Positions 1 to 6,035 of a stretch of 7,312 nt of DNA are shown here, piece after piece. Numbering within the stretch: the first letter of the stretch is position 1; each line of letters starts with the position of its first letter. A program made the position numbers and the translations under genes. The stretch spans positions 1 through 7,312 of the forward strand of contig QIMA01000431.1 of assembly GCA_003233535.1 (NCBI GenBank), in the 5' to 3' direction. Under the pieces are notes generated by a model, which was given only the letters and a program-made list of their open reading frames with translations, had not been told where the DNA came from and did no database searches. The stretch comes from Rhodanobacteraceae bacterium (GTDB lineage Bacteria; Pseudomonadota; Gammaproteobacteria; Xanthomonadales; SZUA-5).

Positions 1-1275
1 GGCGGCAATCTCAATCGCCGGCACGTTGTGGCTTTGCTCAAATTTCTCAATCAGCTGCTGGAACACCTCCAGCTCACCGCCAGCGATCGTTTCGCTGATC
101 CGCTCCATGAATTTTTCCATCCGCCGATCGTTAACCGCGTCGACCGAGGGCAGGGTCATTTGGGTGATGGATTGCCGCGCTACCCGCTCAATGACGCGCA
201 GCATGTTGCGCTCGCGAGGGGTGACGAACAGGATCGCCTCGCCACTACGCCCGGCCCGGCCGGTGCGGCCGATGCGATGAACGTAGGACTCGGCATCGTA
301 AGGAATATCGTAATTCAATACGTGACTGATGCGCTCAACGTCCAGTCCCCGTGCAGCTACGTCGGTGGCCACCAATATGTCGATCTTGCCATCCTTAAGC
401 TGCTGAATCATCCGCTCGCGCTGCTTCTGTTCGACGTTGCCGTTGATTGCACCGGCGGCGAATCCGCGCGCCCGCAGCCGCTCGGCTAACTCATCGGTGG
501 CCTGCTTAGTCCGGGCGAACACGATCATTGCCTCGAACGGCTCGGCCTCGAGGATGCGGGTTAGCGCGTCCAGTTTGTGCAAGCCGCTGACGAACCAGTA
601 GCGCTGCCGGATGTTGTCGGCGGTGGCAGTCTTGGCCTTGATCGTAATGTGCACGGGTTCTTTCAGATAGGTGTTGGCGATGCGCCGTATCTGACTCGGT
701 ATGGTCGCCGAGAACAGCGCGATCTGGCGCTCCTCTGGCAGCCTAGCCAGTACCTTTTCCACCTCTTCGACGAAGCCCATGCGGAGCATTTCGTCGGCCT
801 CATCAAGCACCAGCCAGCGCAGCTTGGACAGATTCAGCGAGCCACGCTCCATGTGGTCGATCACCCGCCCTGGCGTACCTACAACGACTTGCGCGCCGCG
901 GCGCAGTGCGCTGAGCTGCGGGCCGTAGCTTTGACCGCCGTAGATCGGTAATACATGGAAGCCGGGCATCTTGCAGGCGTAGCGCTGAAAGGCCTCAGCG
1001 ACCTGGATCGCCAGCTCGCGCGTCGGCGCTAGAACCAGCGCCTGCGTGGTGTGGTTGTCACGTTCCAGACCCGACAGGATTGGCAGGGCAAAGGCGGCGG
1101 TTTTACCGGTGCCGGTTTGCGCTTGGCCAAGGACGTCGCGCCCCTCTAGCAGTGGAGGAATGGTGGCGGCCTGAATCGGCGAAGGCGACTCGTACCCGAC
1201 CTCAGTCAGCGCTTGTAACAGCGGTTCGGTGAGCTTAAGGTCCCGGAAGCGCAGTGGTGCAGTTTCGTCATTCAT
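1..1275 (-). CDS. deaD: DEAD-box ATP-dependent RNA helicase, DeaD/CsdA type (C-terminus cut off by window edge)
   Basis: The reverse strand from the ATG at 1275 stays open for 425 codons to the window edge, so the 3' end is missing. All superfamily 2 helicase motifs are visible in order: Q motif near residues 27-35 (GYESPSPIQ), Walker A AQTGTGKT (52-59, Lys58), PTRELA (84-89), TPGR (134-137), DEAD (158-161), SAT (189-191), IVFARTK (251-257), ATDVAARGLD (303-312) and HRIGRTGRAGR (333-343). The segment after motif VI, with a KRRLEKF-like RRMEKFMERI stretch, matches DeaD better than RhlE or SrmB. DeaD proteins usually exceed 550 residues, so the RNA-binding C-terminal domain probably lies outside the window. 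Known role of the family: ATP-driven unwinding of RNA duplexes in the cytoplasm, helping 50S assembly and translation in the cold. No strong Shine-Dalgarno sequence or promoter is visible in the 122-bp leader. The deaD name is inferred from the core only. Confidence 0.93.
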   Translation of the reverse strand, partial: MNDETAPLRFRDLKLTEPLLQALTEVGYESPSPIQAATIPPLLEGRDVLGQAQTGTGKTAAFALPILSGLERDNHTTQALVLAPTRELAIQVAEAFQRYACKMPGFHVLPIYGGQSYGPQLSALRRGAQVVVGTPGRVIDHMERGSLNLSKLRWLVLDEADEMLRMGFVEEVEKVLARLPEERQIALFSATIPSQIRRIANTYLKEPVHITIKAKTATADNIRQRYWFVSGLHKLDALTRILEAEPFEAMIVFARTKQATDELAERLRARGFAAGAINGNVEQKQRERMIQQLKDGKIDILVATDVAARGLDVERISHVLNYDIPYDAESYVHRIGRTGRAGRSGEAILFVTPRERNMLRVIERVARQSITQMTLPSVDAVNDRRMEKFMERISETIAGGELEVFQQLIEKFEQSHNVPAIEIAA

Positions 1276-1383
1276 AGGCGCAGCTTAGTGGTTGGGCGGG
1301 CGAAGAGCTACGCGTGAGGGAAAAAGTTCCACCTCAATCGTCAAATTCTTCGTGCGCCGGGCGCGCGATTAGTGCACAAAGAT

Positions 1384-1402
1384 CTAGCCCGGATATTTCA
1401 TG
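1384..1402 (+). repeat. Isolated copy of the foldback-element terminus, covering the bioD stop codon
   Basis: The 19 nt CTAGCCCGGATATTTCATG match 17 of 19 bases of the right end of the foldback element at 5853-6008, read outside-in on the reverse strand (6008 to 5990). Similarity stops after this point. The bioD stop codon (1398-1400) lies inside the repeat. A separate hairpin can form from CCCGGA (1388-1393) and TCCGGG (1410-1415), overlapping the last bioD codons; it is not followed by a clear T run on the bioD sense strand, so I do not call it a terminator. This may be a relic terminus of a mobile repeat or a small dispersed repeat of its own. Confidence 0.5.
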
Positions 1403-2180
1403 CAGGTGCTCCGGGTTGTGGCCACAGCGTGCGCTGCAGGCCGCGAGTGCGGATGTGTTTGGCCGCTTGCTTGGGTCGATTCTTGCCGGTCAGTGGCGGG
1501 ATGATGCCCAAACAAGGCGCGGGTAAACGACGTTTGAGGGTATCGATATTGTCGTTGCGCGAGGCCATCGATGGGTCCACGGCGCTGCCGATCCAGCCGC
1601 GCAGTTCCAGACCATCAGCGGCGATCGCGCGAGCGCTGAGTAGCGCGTGATTTAAGCAACCCAGGCGCAGTCCGACCACCAGCACCACGGGTAGCTGCAG
1701 GCGCTGCGGAATGTCCGCCAGCATCAGTCGCGGCCCGAGCGGCACCATCCAGCCGCCTACACCCTCGACCACTACCGCTTCGGCGCGTTCGGCCAAGTAG
1801 TCGTAGTCGCGCACGATTCGGCGCATCTCAATCTTGTGATGCGCGCGCTCGGCGGCAAGATGCGGAGCGATGGCGGGCTCGTACAAAAATGAGTTCATCC
1901 GCTTCAGCGGCACATCCAGGCCGCTAGCTTCGCGCAGCGCCAGGGCATCTTCGGCTTCGAAGGTATCGCCAGTGGCGGCTGGCTTCATGCCGGCGACGCT
2001 CAAACCGCTGTCGCGTAGCGCCAGGATCAACGCACAGCTGGCCAGCGTCTTACCCACTTCCGTGTCGGTTCCAGTGACGAATACACCGCGGGCGGGCGGC
2101 CGTTGCGCTTTTGCCTCTGGCGTTGATCGCGGCGCTGATGCAGCATGCGCGAACGTATCTGTTGAGTTGTTACCTGCCAT
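1398..2180 (-). CDS. bioD: ATP-dependent dethiobiotin synthetase BioD
   Basis: A 260-residue protein that makes dethiobiotin from 7,8-diaminopelargonic acid, CO2 and ATP, the penultimate step of biotin synthesis, in the cytoplasm. Visible signatures: P-loop GTDTEVGKT (residues 37-45, Lys44), substrate-loop Lys66 in GMKPAATG (64-71), ED at 77-78, EGVGGW (139-144) and VGLRLGCLNH (169-178 region), all as in E. coli BioD. The frame is open up to 2294, but the start at 2180 is preferred: GGAG lies 11 nt upstream, and the longer form would run into msrC. No ATG, GTG or TTG occurs between this start and the P-loop, so the protein carries about 30 extra residues rich in Ala, Ser and Pro before the core, unlike the short N-terminus of E. 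coli BioD. The C-terminal 17 or so residues are also atypical and end inside a dispersed repeat. None of bioA, bioB, bioF, bioH or bioC is in the window. Confidence 0.95.
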   Translation of the reverse strand: MAGNNSTDTFAHAASAPRSTPEAKAQRPPARGVFVTGTDTEVGKTLASCALILALRDSGLSVAGMKPAATGDTFEAEDALALREASGLDVPLKRMNSFLYEPAIAPHLAAERAHHKIEMRRIVRDYDYLAERAEAVVVEGVGGWMVPLGPRLMLADIPQRLQLPVVLVVGLRLGCLNHALLSARAIAADGLELRGWIGSAVDPSMASRNDNIDTLKRRLPAPCLGIIPPLTGKNRPKQAAKHIRTRGLQRTLWPQPGAPA

Positions 2181-2191
2181 GTTCGATTTCA

Positions 2192-2195
2192 CTCC
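2192..2195 (-). promoter_or_regulatory. Shine-Dalgarno candidate that decides the bioD start
   Basis: On the reverse strand GGAG lies 11 nt before the ATG at 2180, a slightly long but acceptable spacing. It supports the 2180 start over the in-frame upstream start at 2294, whose use would place 38 codons opposite msrC. It lies in the short stretch between the two divergent starts. Confidence 0.45.
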
Positions 2196-2214
2196 GCCGG
2201 CCGACGCCGGATCG

Positions 2215-2670
2215 ATGTCTAAGTCTGAGACGTATGCATTACTGGTCGAGCAGGCTGCGGCGCTGCTGGCTGGCGAGCCCGACCGCATCGCCAAGGCCGC
2301 TAACTTATCCGCGCTGTTATTTTACGGCCTTAGCGATCTGAACTGGGTGGGATTCTACTTCTATGACGGCACCGAACTGGTGGTTGGTCCATTTCAAGGC
2401 AAACCAGCATGCGTGCGCATTCCGCTCGGCAAGGGCGTGTGCGGAACGGCTGCCTCGACCCGGCAAACACTAGTCATTGACGATGTCGACGCATTCCCAG
2501 GCCATATCGCCTGCGATTCCGAATCGCGCTCAGAGGTCGTGGTGCCGCTAGAAATCAACGGTGAGCTGATCGGCGTGCTCGACATCGACAGCCCAAAGAC
2601 CTCGCGATTTGATGATGAAGATCGTGAAGGGTGCGAGCGATTGGCGCAGGTGTTGTTAGCGGAGTGGTGA
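2215..2670 (+). CDS. msrC: Free methionine-(R)-sulfoxide reductase (GAF-domain, fRMsr/YebR type)
   Basis: A 151-residue, single GAF-domain cytoplasmic enzyme that reduces free L-methionine-(R)-sulfoxide, protecting the methionine pool from oxidation. The diagnostic core is present: GPFQGKPACVRIP followed by GKGVCGTA and HIACD, giving Cys66, Cys76 and Cys100, the three cysteines of the family's catalytic and resolving set. GVLDIDS (120-126) and RFDDED follow as in YebR. The ATG at 2215 begins MSKSETYALL, which lines up with the start of E. coli YebR; an in-frame ATG at 2179 would add 12 residues and overlap the bioD start codon. Neither has a good ribosome site. It is the only plus-strand gene here, divergent from bioD and convergent with truC, so its promoter must lie within bioD coding sequence. 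A plain GAF sensor is unlikely given the complete cysteine set and fRMsr-specific sequence. Confidence 0.93.
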   Translation: MSKSETYALLVEQAAALLAGEPDRIAKAANLSALLFYGLSDLNWVGFYFYDGTELVVGPFQGKPACVRIPLGKGVCGTAASTRQTLVIDDVDAFPGHIACDSESRSEVVVPLEINGELIGVLDIDSPKTSRFDDEDREGCERLAQVLLAEW

Positions 2671-2675
2671 TTAAG

Positions 2676-2713
2676 AGCGAGTTCCAGCAGCTAACAGCGA
2701 GTTCCGGTGGCTA
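2676..2713. repeat. Tandem 18-nt imperfect direct repeat between convergent msrC and truC
   Basis: AGCGAGTTCCAGCAGCTA (2676-2693) is followed after 2 nt by AGCGAGTTCCGGTGGCTA (2696-2713), 16 of 18 identical, period 20. The final CTA of the second copy is the truC stop codon (TAG on the reverse strand). The repeat fills nearly all of the gap between the msrC stop (2670) and the truC stop. There is no obvious stem-plus-T-run terminator here, so the repeat's role is unknown; a local slippage duplication is the simplest reading. Confidence 0.75.
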
Positions 2714-3493
2714 GGAAGGGCAACAGCTGAGTGCCGCGTTGGCCCGTCGTATATCGCGTTGCACTTCGCTGTTAGGTACTGCTTTGAACAACTCTAAGAC
2801 CTTCTCCCAATCCCCGTCCAATGGCGCTTCAATCTCCATCCGCTCTCCGCTCGTAGGATGTTCGAAGCTCAGCTTCTGTGCGTGCAACAGCATGCGGTGG
2901 ACGCCCAGGTGCATCCGAAATAAGCGATTGTGATCGCCCTTGCCGAAGCTGGTGTCGCCGATCAAGGGATGGCCGAGGTGCTTGAGATGGCGGCGGATTT
3001 GGCGGTATCTGCCGGTCAGCGGATTCGTCTCGATCAAGGCATAGCGCGCAGTCTCCCAACGGCCGCTGGGCCAGGGTAGTTCGCAGGTATCGATCACCCG
3101 ATAGCGCGTTTGCGCGACTTTTTGCGGTGAGTTCTTACGCTCGCCGCTGAGCGGATGGTCGATGAGACCGCTGGTTTCAGTTGGCCACCCGCGGGCGATC
3201 GCCAAATACGACTTATCCACCTGCCGGTGTTCGAATGCGTGGCCCAGCTTCACGTGCGTTGGCTTGTCGTCGCAGCACAGCACCACGCCGCTGGTCGCCC
3301 GGTCTAAGCGGTGCACTAGACGCAGCGAACCGCGGCCAGTTTGCTCGCGCAATCGAGTCAGTAGATCGTCTTTTTCGCCAGCGGCAATCTTGGAGCGATG
3401 CGCCAGTAGGCCGGGCGGCTTGTTGACCACCAGGATCGACTCATCGCTGTACAGAATCTGCAGCGGCGCAATCGAGTCGTCGGCGCTACTCAC
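2711..3493 (-). CDS. truC: tRNA pseudouridine(65) synthase TruC (RluA family)
   Basis: A 260-residue RluA-family enzyme that isomerises a uridine in RNA to pseudouridine. The catalytic block is HRLDRATSG with Asp64 as nucleophile. The N-terminal VNKPPGLLAHRS (23-34), KSYLAI (94-99), and TGRYRQIRRHLKHLGHPLIGD-type motif from about residue 160 follow the TruC order; HRS after the KPPG loop and the RRHL in place of the usual RVH/RxHL context favour TruC over RluA, RluC or RluD, and there is no S4 domain. TruC modifies U65 in some tRNAs. The start is GTG at 3493, since no ATG precedes the conserved NKP segment and the ubiB stop is only 5 nt upstream. It is therefore very likely the last gene of the ubiJ-ubiB transcript. 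The C-terminal tail (about residues 245-260) is not recognisable. The exact RNA target is inferred from similarity. Confidence 0.9.
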   Translation of the reverse strand: MSSADDSIAPLQILYSDESILVVNKPPGLLAHRSKIAAGEKDDLLTRLREQTGRGSLRLVHRLDRATSGVVLCCDDKPTHVKLGHAFEHRQVDKSYLAIARGWPTETSGLIDHPLSGERKNSPQKVAQTRYRVIDTCELPWPSGRWETARYALIETNPLTGRYRQIRRHLKHLGHPLIGDTSFGKGDHNRLFRMHLGVHRMLLHAQKLSFEHPTSGERMEIEAPLDGDWEKVLELFKAVPNSEVQRDIRRANAALSCCPS

Positions 3494-3498
3494 ACGGA

Positions 3499-5154
3499 TC
3501 AGCGACCGCGTCTGGCAAGTGCAGCAATGCCCAAAACCACGCCTGTTCCAGCAAATACCGGTGCCAGCGGCACGCCCAGAATCATCGGTGCGGCCTCGCC
3601 AAGCGTGTATAGCAATGCGCCAGACAGCAAGACCCCGGCGGCCAAAACGGCCAGCGTGATGCGGTCCTGGCCAGCACTGGTGGCGTTGACTAGCTGCTCA
3701 ATGCCGGTCGACTCCATGTGGATGCGCAGTTTGCCCTCGGCCGATTGGCGCAGCGTTTCATACAGCAGCCGCGGGATCTCTGGCGCCTGGACGACCCAGC
3801 CTGGCAACCGCGTGCGCACCTCGCGATTGACCGCTTCCCAGCCGTAGCGGCGCGACATCACCTCTTCCAGCACCGGCTCGGCCACCGCCCACAGATCCAG
3901 CTTTGGCCACAGCGTGCGCGCCAAACCTTCGACGGTGAGCAGCGTCTTCTGCAGCAGGATGAGCTGCGGCTGTACGATTAGCTCGTAGCGGTGTGCGACT
4001 TGAAATAGCTTCATCAGGACTTCGCCAAGGCTGATTTCGCTTAGCGGACGGGTAAAGTAGGGTTCGCAGACTGCCCGAATGGAGCCCTCTAGTTCGTCGC
4101 TGCGGACGTTTGCAGGAATCCAGCCGGCTTCGATGTGCAACTCGGCGATACGCCGGTAGTCCTGCTTGAACAGGGCGCGAAAATTCTCTGCCAGGTAACG
4201 CTGATCAGCCGCCGGCAGGACGCCCATGATGCCGAAATCCAGCGCGATGAAGCGCGGGTCATCGGGCCGCTCTGGATCAATCAGAATGTTTCCCGGATGC
4301 ATGTCGGCGTGGAAGTAGTTGTCCCTAAAAACTTGCTGATAGAACAACTCAACCGCTCGCCGCGCGAGCACCTCGAAGTTGATGTTGGCGGCCCTTAGCG
4401 CGTCCATATTGCCCAGGGGAATGCCGTAGACGCGCTCCATCGTTAGCACCGAGTCGGAGCTTAGATGCCAGATCATCTCCGGCACGTAGAGCTCGTCGGA
4501 GTCGAGGAAGTTGCGTCGCAGCAGGCTGCCGTTGGCGCCCTCGCGCATCAAGTCCAGCTCGTCGGTGAGCGTGCGTTCAATCTCGGCGATGATTGCCGAA
4601 GGGCGAATCCGATCGTGATCCGGCAGCCAACGCTCAGCCGCTCTGGCAAAACTTCTGAGTAGCGTCAGATCTTCACTCACTCGGTGCCGGATGCCGGGCC
4701 GCAGCACTTTCACCACCACGTCGCGACCGTCGGCGAGCTTGGCCGGATGGACCTGCGAAATGGATGCTGATGCCAGCGGGGTTAGGTCGAACTTGGCATA
4801 CAGCTCCGCTATCGGCTTGCCCAAGGCTGTCTCGATTCGCTCTTGCGCTTGCTCGCCGGGGAAGGGTGCAACACGGTCCTGTAGCTGCGCCAAGTCTTCG
4901 GCGATATCGGCGGGCATCAGATCGCGACGGGTGGACAGGATCTGTCCAAACTTAACGAACAGCGGGCCTAATTCCTCCAGCGCCTTGCGCAAACGACCGC
5001 CGCGCGGCAGCGCAGAGACCTCAGCCTTGCGGCGCACGACCAGTCGCAGCAGTCGCAGCAGCGGCCAGCCGTCTGGCAGTAAATCGTCCAGCCGGTAGCG
5101 AACCAAGATCCGAACGATGCCTAACAGGCGTAGCGCGGAGCGCAGACTCTTCAC
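3499..5154 (-). CDS. ubiB: UbiB, ABC1/ADCK atypical kinase-like ATPase for ubiquinone biosynthesis
   Basis: A 551-residue protein, close to the usual length of about 545. UbiB is a membrane-bound kinase-like ATPase required for coenzyme Q synthesis, thought to extract or present lipid intermediates to the soluble Ubi enzymes. Family hallmarks in order: KFGQ (68-71) of the KxGQ extension, the Ala-rich loop ASAS (128-131) that replaces the kinase Gly-rich loop, the invariant Lys149 in VVVKV, ExD at Glu199-Asp201, DMHPGN (284-289), and DFG (306-308). Two hydrophobic C-terminal helices (about 499-519 and 524-546) with a terminal RRGR give the expected membrane anchor. The start is GTG at 5154, overlapping the ubiJ stop as GTGA, which implies translational coupling. 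truC follows after 5 nt. ubiE, which precedes ubiJ in E. coli, is absent. Confidence 0.96.
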   Translation of the reverse strand: MKSLRSALRLLGIVRILVRYRLDDLLPDGWPLLRLLRLVVRRKAEVSALPRGGRLRKALEELGPLFVKFGQILSTRRDLMPADIAEDLAQLQDRVAPFPGEQAQERIETALGKPIAELYAKFDLTPLASASISQVHPAKLADGRDVVVKVLRPGIRHRVSEDLTLLRSFARAAERWLPDHDRIRPSAIIAEIERTLTDELDLMREGANGSLLRRNFLDSDELYVPEMIWHLSSDSVLTMERVYGIPLGNMDALRAANINFEVLARRAVELFYQQVFRDNYFHADMHPGNILIDPERPDDPRFIALDFGIMGVLPAADQRYLAENFRALFKQDYRRIAELHIEAGWIPANVRSDELEGSIRAVCEPYFTRPLSEISLGEVLMKLFQVAHRYELIVQPQLILLQKTLLTVEGLARTLWPKLDLWAVAEPVLEEVMSRRYGWEAVNREVRTRLPGWVVQAPEIPRLLYETLRQSAEGKLRIHMESTGIEQLVNATSAGQDRITLAVLAAGVLLSGALLYTLGEAAPMILGVPLAPVFAGTGVVLGIAALARRGR

Positions 5155-5783
5155 GGTCGTGCCCTGGCTAGGCGCTCGATTCTTGCCTCGGCACGAGCGA
5201 TGTCATCGCGCAGCTCGTCGATGTCGTCCACCCATTGATTCATTTCAGTCGGGGCGATCAGGTCGCGACTTTCTTCGCGCAGATACTCGCTGGCATTGCG
5301 GCTGAGGTGCTCGAAGCTGCGCTTGGCGAAGCGCGCGGCGCCCTGCAGACCCTGGGCCAACTGCTGGCCCAGCACGTCGCCAAACAGCGGCGTGAGCAGC
5401 TCAGCCGTATCGGGCTCGTAGGTTCTGGCCAGCTCGAGAATCGTGCTCGCCAGTTCGGCGTCGCCCGCGACTTGTACGCCCTTGGCGGCGCTGGCTAGTC
5501 CAGATGCGGCTCGCTCCAGCTGAGCAAGGATTGCGGCGGGCGGCATCCGCACGGCTAGGTCAGCGGCATCGCCATCTGCTTCCGGCAGGCTCAACGCGCA
5601 ACCGCCATCGACAATTTTTACGCCCAAGCGCCAGCCCGGCGGATCGAGAGTGATCGTGATGCTGCGCCCATCTAGCTTGCTTAATCGACTGGCGGTTGCC
5701 GGATCCAGCTCGATGGCTTTGCTCAAAGCGCGCTGCAGTGTGCGCAGCGGCAATGGTGTCTTAGTAGCGGAGGCGTCGGCCAT
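5151..5783 (-). CDS. ubiJ: UbiJ, SCP2-domain ubiquinone biosynthesis accessory factor
   Basis: A 210-residue protein resembling UbiJ (E. coli 201 residues). It has an SCP2-type lipid-binding region over about residues 20-115, including LAVRMPPAAIL and GVQVAGDAELA, then the UbiJ-specific segment with ELLTPLFGDVLGQQLAQG, and a charged helical tail of about 30 residues (WVDDIDELRDDIARAEARIE) likely to form a coiled coil. UbiJ binds the polyprenyl intermediates and, with UbiK, organises the soluble ubiquinone-synthesis complex. Its stop overlaps the GTG of ubiB by 4 nt, consistent with stoichiometric expression. The ATG at 5783 has no clear Shine-Dalgarno sequence. The 69 nt between the start and the foldback element probably carry the operon promoter; a -10-like TAGAAT is present on the reverse strand at 5811-5816, but I see no good -35 partner, so this is only a suggestion. 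Confidence 0.93.
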   Translation of the reverse strand: MADASATKTPLPLRTLQRALSKAIELDPATASRLSKLDGRSITITLDPPGWRLGVKIVDGGCALSLPEADGDAADLAVRMPPAAILAQLERAASGLASAAKGVQVAGDAELASTILELARTYEPDTAELLTPLFGDVLGQQLAQGLQGAARFAKRSFEHLSRNASEYLREESRDLIAPTEMNQWVDDIDELRDDIARAEARIERLARARP

Positions 5784-5852
5784 AAATCGGCGATCTGGTG
5801 CGGGACCCTGATTCTATCGCGGATGCCAGAGTTACAGGGTGTCGATAGTACT

Positions 5853-6008
5853 TAGCCCGGGATTTCATAAACTTCACGCGCCCTCGCTAGGCCCTTGATC
5901 GCCCAGCGACTTTTCCTCAGTCGGGTGTATGAACCACTACACCAAAAACCACTGGCCTACCAATGTCCTGCGCGAGCATCGCGTGAGTTCACGAAACATC
6001 CGGGCTAG
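5853..6008. mobile_element. MITE-like foldback element with TAGCCCGG terminal inverted repeats, no coding capacity
   Basis: The 252-bp gap between the SDR gene and ubiJ contains a near-palindrome. The left end (5853-5880) begins TAGCCCGGGATTTCATAAAC and the right end, read from 6007 to 5980, begins TAGCCCGGATGTTTCGTGAA; with small gaps about 25 of 28 bases agree, both arms ending in TCACGCG. Similarity continues inward at lower level (TAGGCC 5888-5893 with GGCCTA 5954-5959; CCAGCGACTTTT against CCAGTGGTTTTT) to a central perfect 6-bp stem, GGTGTA (5924-5929) and TACACC (5938-5943), closing an 8-nt loop. The whole unit could therefore fold as one long interrupted hairpin. There is no ORF and no clear target-site duplication. 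I infer a non-autonomous transposable repeat; an RNA-level function such as processing or termination between the two operons is the alternative. Confidence 0.6.
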
Positions 6009-6035
6009 ATGGAACCGGCGACCGCCGCCGCTCGG

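Noticed and set aside
28..489. Plus-strand ORF of 153 codons and neighbours to 951
   Set aside because: They lie antisense to deaD, whose reverse frame is continuous with every helicase motif; the plus-strand translations resemble no family I know.
1316..1344. Possible deaD promoter with TTGACG (-35) on the reverse strand at 1339-1344
   Set aside because: The hexamer 17 nt downstream is TCCCTC, which is not a credible -10.
1345..1375. GC-rich near-palindrome around GCGCCGGGCGC upstream of deaD as an operator
   Set aside because: The symmetry is short and GC-driven, with a loop too small for a stable hairpin and no second copy in the window.
1870..2178. N-terminal extension of msrC back to 1870
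   Set aside because: This part is antisense to the BioD P-loop region and is not fRMsr-like; recognisable fRMsr sequence starts at 2215.
2181..2294. Extension of bioD to a start at 2294
   Set aside because: The added residues have no BioD similarity, lie antisense to msrC, and the 2180 ATG has a GGAG upstream.
6016..6027. Hairpin CGGCGACCGCCG after the SDR stop as a terminator
   Set aside because: The stem is only 4-5 bp with a tiny loop and is not followed by a T run on the reverse strand.
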